A stretch of 64,000 nt of DNA from assembly GCA_007695045.1 (NCBI GenBank), contig REEP01000056.1, forward strand, positions 25,422 through 89,421. Direction: 5' to 3'. Under the pieces are notes generated by a model. It searched no databases, was not told the origin of the DNA, and saw nothing but the letters and a program-made list of their open reading frames with translations. This document shows positions 39,900-49,097 of the stretch, piece after piece. This stretch comes from Rhodospirillales bacterium. Its GTDB lineage: Bacteria > Pseudomonadota > Alphaproteobacteria > Rhodospirillales > Defluviicoccaceae. Made by a program: the position numbers and the translations under genes. Each line of letters starts with the position of its first letter. The stretch's first letter is position 1.

Positions 39900-40643
39900 T
39901 CACGCCACCGCGCCCACGGCCACGGCCGGGGAAGAGCCGGACGAAACCTCGGCCGCGGCGTGACCTTGATGGGGTTCCCGCAGCACGTAGCCCCGACCCC
40001 ACACGGTCTCGATGTAGCTTTCCCCGCCGGTGGCCGCCATCAGCTTCTTGCGCAGCTTGCAGATGAACACGTCGACGATCTTCAGTTCCGGTTCGTCCAT
40101 CCCGCCGTACAGGTGGTTCAGGAACATCTCCTTGGTCAGAGTCGTGCCCTTGCGCAGGCTCAGCAACTCGAGCATGCCGTATTCCTTGCCGGTGAGATGC
40201 ACCGGTCGGCCGTCCACCTCCACCGACCGGGCGGCGACGTCGACCGAGAGGCGGCCGGTGCGGATCACCGAATGGGCATGGCCCTTGGACCGGCGGACGA
40301 TAGCGTGGATGCGAGCCACCAGTTCCGCCTTCACGAACGGCTTGGTGAGGTAGTCGTCGGCACCGTTGCCGAGCGCCTTGACCTTGTTCTCGGGCTCCAG
40401 CAGGCCGGAGAGGATCAGAACGGGTGTCGTGATCTTGCTTCGCCGCAGACGCCGCAACACCTCGATCCCGTCGATGTCCGGCAGCATCAGGTCCAGCAGG
40501 ATGAGATCGTAGTCGTAAATGCGGCCGATCTCCAATGCGTCTTCGCCCAGATCGGTGGCATCCACCACCATCCCCGCAGACTTCAGCATCAGCTCGATGG
40601 CCTGCGTCGTCATCAGGTCGTCCTCGACCAGAAGCACACGCAT
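39900..40643 (-). CDS. ctrA: Cell-cycle master response regulator CtrA
   Basis: CtrA is the OmpR-type regulator that controls cell-cycle, division and flagellar genes in alphaproteobacteria. The 247-aa protein starts [20 protein letters not shown], with acidic pair and phospho-acceptor Asp51 ([14 protein letters not shown]) and Lys in [12 protein letters not shown]. The DNA-binding winged helix is [32 protein letters not shown], nearly identical to known CtrA. The C-terminus extends past YVLREP in an Ala/Ser/Val-rich tail ending Val-Ala, possibly a ClpXP-type degradation tag. A CtrA-like box lies 28 bp upstream. Confidence 0.96.
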   Translation of the reverse strand: MRVLLVEDDLMTTQAIELMLKSAGMVVDATDLGEDALEIGRIYDYDLILLDLMLPDIDGIEVLRRLRRSKITTPVLILSGLLEPENKVKALGNGADDYLTKPFVKAELVARIHAIVRRSKGHAHSVIRTGRLSVDVAARSVEVDGRPVHLTGKEYGMLELLSLRKGTTLTKEMFLNHLYGGMDEPELKIVDVFICKLRKKLMAATGGESYIETVWGRGYVLREPHQGHAAAEVSSGSSPAVAVGAVA

Positions 40644-40670
40644 GGTGCAACCTCCGCTAGCTGTCATGGG

Positions 40671-40685
40671 TTAAAGCCACCCTAG
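40671..40685. promoter_or_regulatory. CtrA-like binding site upstream of ctrA
   Basis: TTAA-N7-CTAG differs by two bases from the CtrA consensus TTAA-N7-TTAA. It lies 28-42 bp upstream of the ctrA start codon, which suggests autoregulation as in Caulobacter. Inference from motif and position only. Confidence 0.45.
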
Positions 40686-40689
40686 AGGC

Positions 40690-40699
40690 GTGTATACAC
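40690..40699. promoter_or_regulatory. 10-bp palindrome GTGTATACAC in the ctrA-fliI intergenic region
   Basis: This is a perfect dyad between divergent ctrA and fliI. Its central TGTATACA is shared with the palindrome at 1821-1832. It is followed by an inverted repeat AGGCAA-N7-TTGCCT at 40714-40732. The binding protein is unknown. Confidence 0.35.
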
Positions 40700-40867
40700 A
40701 GTACCCATTTGGGAGGCAAGCTTTGATTGCCTTGTTTACGCCACATGCACGCTATCATAGTATGAATGCCGATGCCGGTCGTTGACCGCCGTCACACCCG
40801 CCCCGTGCGGAGGGTTGGGCTATCCGATGGCCGGTGTCGACATTCCGCGCCCAAAAACGGTCACTCG

Positions 40868-42220
40868 ATGAGCATCGAGACGCTGGTTCAGGAGATTGCG
40901 GGGCTGCCCGAGGTCATCGTTCACGGCCGCGTGACCTCCGTCATCGGCCTGCTGGTAGAGGCCGATGGCCTCGAAGGAACCCTGGCCGTCGGCGACCGGT
41001 GCCGGCTGGTGGCGCGCAATGGCCCGCCGATCCCGGCCGAGGTCATCGGAGTCCGGGACGGTCGGGTGCTTGTCATGCCCCTCGGCAGCCCGGAAGGCAT
41101 CGGTCTCGGCAGCCGGGTGGAGGCCGTCGGCGGTGGTGGCGTCATCCATCCCGATCCGTCGTGGCTGGGCCGCATCGTCGATGCGTTCGGGCGACCGCTG
41201 GATGGACGTGGGCCGATGCTCCGCGGACCGACGCCGCAACCGCTGCGCGCCGCGCCGCCGCCGGCGCATGGCCGACAGCGCCTCGGCGGCCCCATCGATC
41301 TCGGCATCCGGGTCGTGGACACCTTTCTGGCCTGCTGCAGGGGCCAACGAATGGGTGTCTTCGCCGGCTCCGGCGTCGGCAAATCCACTTTGCTGTCGAT
41401 GCTGGCCCGCCATGCCGACCTGGAAGTCAACGTCATCGGTCTGGTCGGCGAACGCGGGCGTGAGGCAAGGGAGTTCATCGAGGACGATCTTGGCCCCGAA
41501 GGACTGGCGCGCAGCGTCGTCGTTGTCGCCACCTCGGACGAACCGCCTTTGGTGCGGCGTCAGGCCGCTTACACCATGATGGCGCTCGCCGAGTATTTCC
41601 GCGACCGTGGCCATCAGGTACTCTGCCTGATGGACAGTGTCACCCGTTTCGCCATGGCGCAGCGGGAAATCGGGCTTGCCGCGGGCGAGCCCCCCACGAC
41701 CAAGGGTTACACGCCGTCCGCGTTCGCGGAGTTGCCGCGGCTGCTCGAGCGGGCCGGACCCGGCGCCCCCGGCAAAGGCAGCATCACCGGTGTCTTTGCC
41801 GTCCTGGTGGACGGTGACGATCACAATGAGCCGGTGGCCGATGCGGTGCGCGGCATTTTGGACGGTCACATCGTTCTCGACCGCAGCATCGCCGAACGGG
41901 GTCGGTTCCCGCCGGTCAACGTGCTGCGCAGCGTATCCCGCAGCATGCCGGCATGTCACAGCGAGGCGCAGACCGCCCTGATCAAACAGGCCCGCAACAT
42001 GATCAGCACCTATGAGGACATGGCCGAGCTGATCCGGCTCGGCGCCTATCGGCAGGGAAGCGATCCGGCCGTGGACGAGGCCATCAAGATCTATCCCTCG
42101 CTCGAACAGTTTCTCGCGCAAAACCGGGCCGAGCGCACCGACACGGCGAGCGCCTTTCGCACCCTGGCCGGGATCTTGGGTGCGCCAAGCCCGGACGGCG
42201 CAGACCCGGACGGCGCGTAA
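40868..42220 (+). CDS. fliI: Flagellum-specific ATPase FliI
   Basis: FliI energises export of flagellar subunits through the type III secretion apparatus. The 450-aa protein starts MSIETLVQEIAGLPEVIVHGRV and has the F1-beta-like core: Walker A GVFAGSGVGKSTLLSM near residue 167, GLVGERGREAREF, QVLCLMDSVTRFAMAQREIGLAAGEPP and GSITGVFAVLVDGDDHNEPVAD. The upstream frame to 40766 is open, but family length favours 40868. It diverges from ctrA. The C-terminus ends in a duplicated Pro-Asp-Gly-Ala pentapeptide. Confidence 0.96.
   Translation: MSIETLVQEIAGLPEVIVHGRVTSVIGLLVEADGLEGTLAVGDRCRLVARNGPPIPAEVIGVRDGRVLVMPLGSPEGIGLGSRVEAVGGGGVIHPDPSWLGRIVDAFGRPLDGRGPMLRGPTPQPLRAAPPPAHGRQRLGGPIDLGIRVVDTFLACCRGQRMGVFAGSGVGKSTLLSMLARHADLEVNVIGLVGERGREAREFIEDDLGPEGLARSVVVVATSDEPPLVRRQAAYTMMALAEYFRDRGHQVLCLMDSVTRFAMAQREIGLAAGEPPTTKGYTPSAFAELPRLLERAGPGAPGKGSITGVFAVLVDGDDHNEPVADAVRGILDGHIVLDRSIAERGRFPPVNVLRSVSRSMPACHSEAQTALIKQARNMISTYEDMAELIRLGAYRQGSDPAVDEAIKIYPSLEQFLAQNRAERTDTASAFRTLAGILGAPSPDGADPDGA
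42190..42219. repeat. 15-bp in-frame duplication at the FliI C-terminus
   Basis: CCCGGACGGCGCAGA is followed by CCCGGACGGCGCGTA, which contains the start of the TAA stop. It gives a duplicated Pro-Asp-Gly-Ala tail. Confidence 0.8.
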
Positions 42221-42226
42221 GCCACC

Positions 42227-42685
42227 ATGGCCGACCTCGAACCGGTAATCCGGATCGCCCGCTCCCGCGTCGATGAGCAGCGCCGGGTGCTGGCCGCGTT
42301 GCTGCGCCAGGCCGACGCTTTGGCGGCTCAGCGTCGGAGAATTGAAGCCGACATAGCGGCAGAGGCCGCGCTGCTGATCGCCGAAGAGCCGGGTACCGAC
42401 GTGGACATCCGGCCGGAGCCAGGGGTGGTTGCGCACTTCGGGCCCTTCGTCGCCCGGGCCGAGGCCGAACGCCTGCGCGTGCGCGCCGACCTGGACACTC
42501 TTGAGAGCGAGATCGCGACCGCGCGGGAAGCCTTGGCGGACGCCTATCGCGCGCGCCGGGTCCTGGAACTTGCCGCAGACACGCGACGGCGCAAGGTGGC
42601 GGCCGAGGCGGCGCGGCGCGAGCAGGACGCGTTGGACGAATCCGGCATCGCCCGGCATCGCCGGCGATCCGGCCGTCACGGCTGA
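42227..42685 (+). CDS. fliJ: FliJ-like flagellar export chaperone
   Basis: The 152-aa, almost wholly helical Arg/Ala/Glu-rich protein forms a long coiled coil (QRRVLAALLRQADALAAQRRRIEADIAAE ... RLRVRADLDTLESEIATAREALADAYRARRVLELAA), as FliJ does. Sequence conservation in this family is low, so the call rests on shape, length and position 6 bp after fliI. FliJ escorts substrates and interacts with FliI and FlhA. Confidence 0.8.
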   Translation: MADLEPVIRIARSRVDEQRRVLAALLRQADALAAQRRRIEADIAAEAALLIAEEPGTDVDIRPEPGVVAHFGPFVARAEAERLRVRADLDTLESEIATAREALADAYRARRVLELAADTRRRKVAAEAARREQDALDESGIARHRRRSGRHG

Positions 42686-42864
42686 TGCAGACGGCCGCCA
42701 TGGGCTATATTCAGATGGTGCGCGCGCCGGCGAACCTTGTTCCCCATATCGAAACCGGACCGTCATCCGTCCAGATCGGTCTTCTGGCCGCATCCCCGGC
42801 GCAAGAGGATCGCCGTATTCCGGTCCAGAACCGAGTGCCGAGGTCGCTAAACATTCTCATGCCG

Positions 42865-43731
42865 ATGCGCAACGCCCTGTCGGGGCTGATGCTTCTGTGG
42901 GCGATGCTGTTGACAAGCCAGCCGGCGGGCGGCGGTGACAATCTCTTCCACGAGGAACTGGGGGTCGACTACGCGCAGTTGGCCGAGGACGTCGAGACCG
43001 CCTACCAGGAAGCGTGGACCAAGACAGTGCTCGCCGCCCGCCTTCTGTTCCCCGATGCCGACGAGCCGCTGGTTCCCGACCATGCCGATCTGGCCATGTC
43101 CTTGTACGAGCAGGCGATCGAGCGGGTTCGGGAAACGCTGGCCGCATATGAGCGCACGTATGCGATGGTCCCGTTGCTGTTCGTCCGGCTGGATTACCTG
43201 ATCGTCCGCGCGCTCGGCGGCATGTCTCTGGTCTTCGTGATGCAGGGCGACGCGGCCGCATCTGCGGACGCCCGGCAAGCGCTGGTCGCACGTGCCGAAG
43301 AGGCCCGGGCGCGTATCGCCTTCGCCCTCGAGCGCAACGTCATGCCCCAACTCCACGACGGCTTTCGCGCCGTCGATGCCAGCCTGCGGCGGGCATTGTC
43401 GGAGGCTTACGTCTGGATCGGAACGGAGGCCGAAGCCGACGACAACCGCGAGGCGGCGGCCTACCATCTCAGACACGCGCTCGACCTCCGTGAAGACGAA
43501 CCGGGCCGGGATGCGATCCGCGACCTGATCCGTCGCGTCGAACGATCCGAGGAAGCGAAGGCGATCGATGACGAAGAGCCGGCGGCCGGGGGCCCCGGGG
43601 CACGACCTGACCCCGGCTCTCGAATCACCGGGGATGTCAGACGAACAGCCCCGGCCCGACAGCGGTTGATCCGGACGCGGCCGCAGCCACGAAGCCGGGC
43701 GGCGATGCCCGAAAACCGACCTGCCCGGTGA
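42865..43731 (+). CDS. Unknown exported helical protein next to fliIJ
   Basis: I do not recognise this protein. From ATG 42865 it is 288 aa with a likely signal peptide (MRNALSGLMLLWAMLLTSQPAGG) and a helical, TPR-like body (YAQLAEDVETAYQEAWTKTVLAARLLFPDADE ... EAAAYHLRHALDLREDEPG). It ends in an Arg/Pro-rich tail. ATG 42859 or a start back to 42685 overlapping fliJ are possible. Position after fliIJ suggests a flagellar or envelope role. Its last 95 bp overlap the 3' end of the convergent fliK-like gene, so the tail may be a recent extension. Confidence 0.65.
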   Translation: MRNALSGLMLLWAMLLTSQPAGGGDNLFHEELGVDYAQLAEDVETAYQEAWTKTVLAARLLFPDADEPLVPDHADLAMSLYEQAIERVRETLAAYERTYAMVPLLFVRLDYLIVRALGGMSLVFVMQGDAAASADARQALVARAEEARARIAFALERNVMPQLHDGFRAVDASLRRALSEAYVWIGTEAEADDNREAAAYHLRHALDLREDEPGRDAIRDLIRRVERSEEAKAIDDEEPAAGGPGARPDPGSRITGDVRRTAPARQRLIRTRPQPRSRAAMPENRPAR

Positions 43732-45106
43732 GCCCGAGGGCTTCCGCCGTCGTCCGGAACAGGCCCCGGATCGCGTCCTGCACGAATGCCGCCAGCGGCG
43801 GGTCGCTGCGGACCAGCAGGTCGAGGCTCTGGCCGCGCGGGTCGTGTTTGACCATGGCATCCAACTGGACACGCCCCAGTCGGCTGAGGTGGACGTCGAC
43901 CACGAAGCGGAACGGATCCGCATGGACGGGTTCGGCCGCCGGCCGATCGTCCGGGTGCTCTCGGATCAGCAACCGCAGGAACCCGAGTTCTCCGTCATAA
44001 GCCATCGGCACCGTAACCAAGCGCCAGGAGCCGCCGGCATCGTCCACGCCCCGCGCCAAGTCTCGCGCGGCCTCCCCGAGCCGGCTCGCAAGCCCGCGGC
44101 GAGCCGCATCCAGAGACCGCACACCCTCCTCCCCCAACCATCGGGCCGCGTCGGCCTGTTGAACAAACCCCAGAAAACGGAGAATGTTGGCGGCCAGCTG
44201 AGCATCCGGTCGGGGAACGACGCCGGCCAATGGCGACGCCGCATCCGCAGGACCGGCCGTTGGCGAAACCACGTGCCAAGCCTCGTTGAGCAGGGCCCAG
44301 GCGGCGGCCGCGGCAGGCATCGGCGGCTGGCCTCCAGCCGCGCTGGTGGCTGTCGCGCCCGGCCCGGCCGACGCCGGCAGCCGCAGGTCCCAAGCGGCGG
44401 TCCAGCCGGGCGGCAACGGCACCGGTGTCTCCACCAGAAAGCGGCCGGCCGACGCGGCCAGAACGGCCTGACGCGGACTCACCATATCGACGACGGTAGC
44501 CAGCACCGGCCGCATCGCCGCGCCATCGGCGCTCGGCCCCGAGATTCCCGCCGCCACGGCACCGGTCGGCAGAGGGAGCGCGGTCGAGCCGGCCGACAGC
44601 AGACGCATTGTCACGTGCGGGCCGCCCGGCGCGGCAGCGCCCCCATCCGCACGCGCCGCCGTGCCCGGCTGTGTGCCGGAGGCTGTCGGCAGATCCGGCA
44701 ACGCGAGGCCCTTGAGAACGGTCCCGATCGCAAGCGGCCCTTTCAACGCGCCGGCGGCAGCATTCTGATGGGGAGCGCCGACCTCGCCGCCCGGCCGGGT
44801 TGGAACCGACGGCGGCACGGTGGCGACGACCCGCAGGATCAGTCGCGGCGCTGTGGCGTGCACGGTCACGACAAGGGCGGCACCATCGGCAACCGGCTGT
44901 GACGGATGCGCCCGCAGCGTGCCGAACGGAGTTTTCAGATCGACACCGCCGTCGGGCCGGAGCCCGTCCACGTGTGCCTGGAACCGTGTCCCCGACGACG
45001 GCATGCCCGCCGGCATCTCATCGACAACGATGAGCACGGGCAGCCGGCCGGCCGGAGGCGCCGGCGGCGGCGGGAAGGTGGGCGGCGCTGGCGGCAAGGG
45101 TTGCAT
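43637..45106 (-). CDS. fliK: Flagellar hook-length control protein FliK-like
   Basis: The 489-aa protein is Pro/Ala/Gly/Thr-rich over the first 330 residues, as in hook-length rulers. It has a C-terminal domain like Flg_hook (FliK C-domain): LRLLIREHPDD...FRFVVDVHLSRLGRVQLDAMVKHDPRGQSLDLLVRSDPPLAAFVQDAIRGLFR. FliK measures hook length and switches export specificity via FlhB. It is the last gene of the fliF-fliK operon, 32 bp after flhG. Confidence 0.82.
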   Translation of the reverse strand: MQPLPPAPPTFPPPPAPPAGRLPVLIVVDEMPAGMPSSGTRFQAHVDGLRPDGGVDLKTPFGTLRAHPSQPVADGAALVVTVHATAPRLILRVVATVPPSVPTRPGGEVGAPHQNAAAGALKGPLAIGTVLKGLALPDLPTASGTQPGTAARADGGAAAPGGPHVTMRLLSAGSTALPLPTGAVAAGISGPSADGAAMRPVLATVVDMVSPRQAVLAASAGRFLVETPVPLPPGWTAAWDLRLPASAGPGATATSAAGGQPPMPAAAAAWALLNEAWHVVSPTAGPADAASPLAGVVPRPDAQLAANILRFLGFVQQADAARWLGEEGVRSLDAARRGLASRLGEAARDLARGVDDAGGSWRLVTVPMAYDGELGFLRLLIREHPDDRPAAEPVHADPFRFVVDVHLSRLGRVQLDAMVKHDPRGQSLDLLVRSDPPLAAFVQDAIRGLFRTTAEALGLTGQVGFRASPPGFVAAAASGSTAVGPGLFV

Positions 45107-45138
45107 GGGCGGTGCTCCCGACAGACCTCGCGGCAGCC

Positions 45139-45930
45139 CTATCCGCTGAGCAGACGCTGGGCCACGGCCTCCACGTCGCTGGCCGCGTCGCTCGAAGGAA
45201 AGCCGGTGAGAATCGGCGACTGGATGCGGATGGCTTCCCGAACGAGCACGTCCCGTCGCACCACCCCCAGCAGCCTCGGCGAAAAGCCGAGAAACCCCTG
45301 GCAGGCCCGGTTAAGGGTGGCATAGGTGCGTTCGCCTTCGGCGCGCGACGTGGCCTTGTTGACGACGATGCTGATGTCGCCCGCCGGCTGATCCATCCGG
45401 GTGAACTTGATGAAGGCATAGGCATCGGTCAGCGCCGTGGGCTCATCGGTGGTGATCACGATGGCACCCGCCGCCCGTCGCGTAAGTTCCCGCACGGTTT
45501 GCTCGATGCCGCCGCCGAGGTCCACGATGACCGTGTCATAGGCCACGGCGGCCGCCATCAGATCGTCGGTCAAGCCGTGCAACCGCGCCGGCGTGATGCC
45601 CGACAGACATCCGGAGCCCGACCGACCGGCCACGATGTCGAACTTTCCGGGCGCGAAGTGGGTAACCGCCTGGGCGAATGGCGCCTGCCCGCCGAGCACG
45701 CTGGCCAAGTCCCGATGCGGCATCAGTCCCAGTTGGATATCCACGTTGGCGAGGCCGAGATCACCGTCGAACAGCAACACCCGCTGGCGGGCCCGGGCGA
45801 GGGCATGGGAGAGCGTGATGGCAAACCATGTCTTGCCCACGCCTCCTTTCCCGGAGGCGACGGCGAGGAGGTTCTGCGCCCGTACCGGCGATGCCGGGCG
45901 ACGATCCTGGAGCGGAATGAGCGTGGTCAT
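45139..45930 (-). CDS. flhG: FlhG/FleN, MinD-like ATPase controlling flagellar number
   Basis: The 263-aa SIMIBI ATPase has a deviant Walker A SGKGGVGKTWFAITL with the signature Lys, then FDGDLGLANVDIQLGLMP, TVIVDLGGGIEQTVRELT and VITTDEPTALTDAYAFIKF. FlhG limits flagellar number by acting on FlhF and, in some bacteria, on the flagellar transcription factor. An N-terminal DQAxxLR-type FlhF-activating motif is not obvious. It overlaps flhF by four bases. Confidence 0.93.
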   Translation of the reverse strand: MTTLIPLQDRRPASPVRAQNLLAVASGKGGVGKTWFAITLSHALARARQRVLLFDGDLGLANVDIQLGLMPHRDLASVLGGQAPFAQAVTHFAPGKFDIVAGRSGSGCLSGITPARLHGLTDDLMAAAVAYDTVIVDLGGGIEQTVRELTRRAAGAIVITTDEPTALTDAYAFIKFTRMDQPAGDISIVVNKATSRAEGERTYATLNRACQGFLGFSPRLLGVVRRDVLVREAIRIQSPILTGFPSSDAASDVEAVAQRLLSG

Positions 45931-46928
45931 GGCATGGCCTCTTCAAGGGCGGGTGTTGGCACCGGATCGACGGTGTTGGGCATGATCAGTCGGGCCAGGG
46001 AAACCGGGTTGATGACGATGGGACCGTCGGCCACCCGGCTGCTGGCGCTGACCTCGGACAATGCCGCTCGCGCAGCGAACGCGCTGGCGAGCACGCTGCC
46101 CAGTCGCCGCGCCGTATCCAGGCGCGTCGCCATCACCCGCCGAATGCCGAGGTGCGCCAACGTGCCGGCGATGTCCAACGCTTCCTCGGGGTCGTTGCCG
46201 GCGGCCGTCACCAGCACCGGCTCGGCACCGCTGGCCGCCACCAGGGCATCCAGTTCGGCCAGTTCGTCATCGTCGAACGGATTGATCCCGGCGGTATCGA
46301 TCAGCACCGGACGATCCGCCGGCGCCCGGTGCACGGCCGCCGACGCAGCGGCCGCCGTTTCCGCGGCCGTCAGATTGACGCCGAGAATCCGTGTGAACGC
46401 CTCCAGCTGCTCGACGCCGCCGGCGCGCCGGGTATCGGTGGTGATGATCGTGGCGGCGACGCCGGCGCGCCGCAGCCGCGTGGCCAGCTTGGCAACCCCA
46501 AGCGTCTTGCCTACGCCGGGTGGTCCCACCAGCATCAGCGGCCGCTCGCGACGCATCCGCGAGAACGGCACGAAGCCGAAAACGGCATCGATCGCCCCCG
46601 CCAGCGCCAACACCGGCCCTTCGTCCATCAGGGCCGTCGCGGCGGCGGCCAAGCGATCGATCAGCGGTCGTGGCACGCCGTGAAACATCAGCGCGCGGCG
46701 AACGTCGGCATCGATCGAACTCGGACCCGACGGCGCCTCCGGGAAGAAGCCATCACCACCGGCCTCCGGCCCACCCTCGTCGAGCGGATCCAGGCCGGCG
46801 GCGATGCGAACGGTGCCCGTCTCCGGATCTGGTTCACTGGTGAGGATGATCGCGTTCTCCCCCAACTCGGCCCGCACCTGGTCGAGCGCCAGGGCCAGGG
46901 TCGATGCGGTGTAGACCTTGATCCGCAT
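45927..46928 (-). CDS. flhF: FlhF, SRP-type GTPase for polar flagellar placement
   Basis: The 333-aa protein has the short FlhF B-domain start (MRIKVYTASTLALALDQVRAELGENAIILTSE). A variable linker and an NG GTPase domain follow: LMLVGPPGVGKTLGVAKLATRLRR (G1), ATIITTDTRRAGGVEQLEAFTRIL, and PVLIDTAGINP (G3). FlhF recruits the first basal-body components to the cell pole. It lies between flhA and flhG in the operon. Confidence 0.92.
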   Translation of the reverse strand: MRIKVYTASTLALALDQVRAELGENAIILTSEPDPETGTVRIAAGLDPLDEGGPEAGGDGFFPEAPSGPSSIDADVRRALMFHGVPRPLIDRLAAAATALMDEGPVLALAGAIDAVFGFVPFSRMRRERPLMLVGPPGVGKTLGVAKLATRLRRAGVAATIITTDTRRAGGVEQLEAFTRILGVNLTAAETAAAASAAVHRAPADRPVLIDTAGINPFDDDELAELDALVAASGAEPVLVTAAGNDPEEALDIAGTLAHLGIRRVMATRLDTARRLGSVLASAFAARAALSEVSASSRVADGPIVINPVSLARLIMPNTVDPVPTPALEEAMP

Positions 46929-46946
46929 AAAGACAGAACCTTTTGT

Positions 46947-49067
46947 CTAGATCTGGCCCACGGTCTTGATCCGGGCCTTGGGGTGGATCTCGTTCTGCGA
47001 CATCACCAGGGTGGCCGGCCGGAAACGCTCGACGATCGAGCGCACGAATGGCCGCACCCCGGGGCTGGTCAGCAGCACGGGTGTTTCGCCCAACATCGCC
47101 TGGCGTTCGAACGCCGCACGCACGGCCGCGATAAACGCCTGGATCCGGCTGGGCGGCATCGCGAGCTGGCGGTCGTCGCCGCTGCCGGCCAAGCTCTCGG
47201 CGAACGCCTGCTCCCACTCCGCCCCCAGCACGAGCAGCGGCACGATGCCCTGGTCATTGGCCCCCATGGCGCTGATCTGGCGGGCGAGCCGGGCGCGGAC
47301 GTGCTCGGTCATGGCTGTGACGCTCCGGTTGTGACCGCAGGCTTCGGAGATTCCTTCCAGGATGGTCGGCAGGTCGCGAACGGAAACGCGCTCGGCCAAC
47401 AGCGTCTGCAGCACCCGCTGCACGGTGCCGAGCGAGGTCCTGTTGGGGATCAGGTCCGCCACCAGCTTCTGATGGTCCTTGTCCATCTCGTCCAGAAGCT
47501 TCTGGGTCTCGGCGAAGGACAGCAGTTCCGCCATGTTGTCCTTCACCACTTCGGTCAGGTGGGTGGTAATGACGGTGGCCGGGTCGACGACGGTATAGCC
47601 GCGGAACAATGCTTCTTCCCGCTGCGACGGGTCGATCCACATCGCCGGCAGACCGAAGGTGGGTTCGCGCGTCTTTTCACCGGGAAGGGTGATATCCTCC
47701 CCGCGCGGGTCCATCACCAGAAGCATGCCCGGGCGCAATTCCCCCTCGCACGCGTGAATCTCCTTGATGCAGATGCGGTAGGTGTTCGCCGCCAGTTGCA
47801 TGTTGTCCTGAATACGGACGCTGGGCATGACGAAACCGATGTCGGCGGCAAGCTGGCGCCGGAGCGCCTTGATCTGGTCGGGAATACGCCGGCCTTCGCT
47901 GCCGCCGCTGACCAGCACCAGCAAGCCGTAGCCCAGTTCCAGACGGATATGATCCATGTGCAGGGCGTTGGCGATCGGCTCTTCGACAACAGGCGCGGCC
48001 TCGGCCTCGGCCAGGCTGGCGCTCGCCATCGCCTCGGTCTGCTGCCGCCGGCCCCGATGCACGTACCACCCGGCCCCGCCCACCAGCCCCGCCAGCAAGA
48101 GGAACGGCAGCGCCGGGATGCCCGGCAGCAGCGCCAGTGCCGACAGCAGAAACGCGCTCAGCCCCATCACCTTGGGGTTGCCGCCCAGCTGACCAAACAG
48201 GGCCGTCTCCGTCCGTTCCGACATGCTGGCTTTGGTCACCACCAGGCCGGACGCGGTGGAGACGATCAACGCCGGCACCTGGGTGACGAGGCCATCGCCG
48301 ACGGTGAGCCGGGTGTAGGTGTCAGCCGCCTCCGCGAACGTAAGCCCCTGCTGAGCCACGCCGATGATCATCCCGCCGATGATGTTGATGAAGGTGATCA
48401 GCAGCCCGGCGACGGCATCACCGCGGACGAACTTGGCCGCACCGTCCATGGCGCCATAGAAGTTGCTTTCCTCCTCCAGCGCCTTGCGCCGGGCCTTGGC
48501 CTCGTCCTCGCTGACCAAGCCGGCCGACAGGTCGGCATCGATGGCCATCTGCTTGCCCGGCATGGCGTCCAGAGTGAACCGGGCGGACACCTCGGCGATC
48601 CGTCCGGCGCCCTTGGTGATGACCACGAAATTCACCAGGACCAGGATGGCGAACACGATCAGCCCGATCACGAAGTTGCCGCTCATGACGAAGCCGCCGA
48701 AGGCTTCAATCACCTTGCCGGCGGCATCGGGTCCTTCGTGGCCGTTGGCGAGGATGAGACGGGTGGAGGCCAGATTGAGCGCCAGCCGGACCATGGTCGC
48801 GAGCAACAGGATCGTCGGGAAGGCGTTGAAATCCAGGGGCTTTTCGACGAACAGCGCGGTCATCAGGATGAGCACCGCCAGCGTCACCGAGAACGCCAGG
48901 CTGATATCCAGCACGCCGCGCGGCATCGGCAGGATCAGCACCACAAGCAGCGCCGTCACACCAAGGGCCAGGGCAATGTCCGACCGTCCGGCAAGGACCG
49001 CGAGAGCGGCTCGGAGCCGATCGGGGCCGCCCGCCGTTACGGCTGGGGTTGAGTTCTGAGCATCCAT
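46947..49067 (-). CDS. flhA: Flagellar export gate protein FlhA
   Basis: The 706-aa type III export component has seven to eight transmembrane helices in the first 330 residues. Landmarks are PMPRGVLDISLAFSVTLAVLILMTALFVEKPLDFNAFPTILL, SARFTLDAMPGKQMAIDADLSAG (the FHIPEP segment), and MIIGVAQQGLTFAEAADTYTRLTVGDGLVTQVPAL. A cytoplasmic nonameric ring domain (HMDHIRLELGYGLLVLV ... GLPAMWIDPSQREEA) follows. Confidence 0.98.
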   Translation of the reverse strand: MDAQNSTPAVTAGGPDRLRAALAVLAGRSDIALALGVTALLVVLILPMPRGVLDISLAFSVTLAVLILMTALFVEKPLDFNAFPTILLLATMVRLALNLASTRLILANGHEGPDAAGKVIEAFGGFVMSGNFVIGLIVFAILVLVNFVVITKGAGRIAEVSARFTLDAMPGKQMAIDADLSAGLVSEDEAKARRKALEEESNFYGAMDGAAKFVRGDAVAGLLITFINIIGGMIIGVAQQGLTFAEAADTYTRLTVGDGLVTQVPALIVSTASGLVVTKASMSERTETALFGQLGGNPKVMGLSAFLLSALALLPGIPALPFLLLAGLVGGAGWYVHRGRRQQTEAMASASLAEAEAAPVVEEPIANALHMDHIRLELGYGLLVLVSGGSEGRRIPDQIKALRRQLAADIGFVMPSVRIQDNMQLAANTYRICIKEIHACEGELRPGMLLVMDPRGEDITLPGEKTREPTFGLPAMWIDPSQREEALFRGYTVVDPATVITTHLTEVVKDNMAELLSFAETQKLLDEMDKDHQKLVADLIPNRTSLGTVQRVLQTLLAERVSVRDLPTILEGISEACGHNRSVTAMTEHVRARLARQISAMGANDQGIVPLLVLGAEWEQAFAESLAGSGDDRQLAMPPSRIQAFIAAVRAAFERQAMLGETPVLLTSPGVRPFVRSIVERFRPATLVMSQNEIHPKARIKTVGQI

Positions 49068-49097
49068 GGCCGTTCTCAGCCCCGGTTGCAGCCCGCG

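Noticed and set aside
40714..40732. AGGCAA-N7-TTGCCT as a terminator
   Set aside because: It lies between divergent genes, with no U-tract and a weak 6-bp stem; it is noted as part of the regulatory region.
46152..49052. 966-aa plus-strand open frame opposite flhA and flhF
   Set aside because: This is an antisense shadow of two well-supported genes, with no domain motifs of its own.
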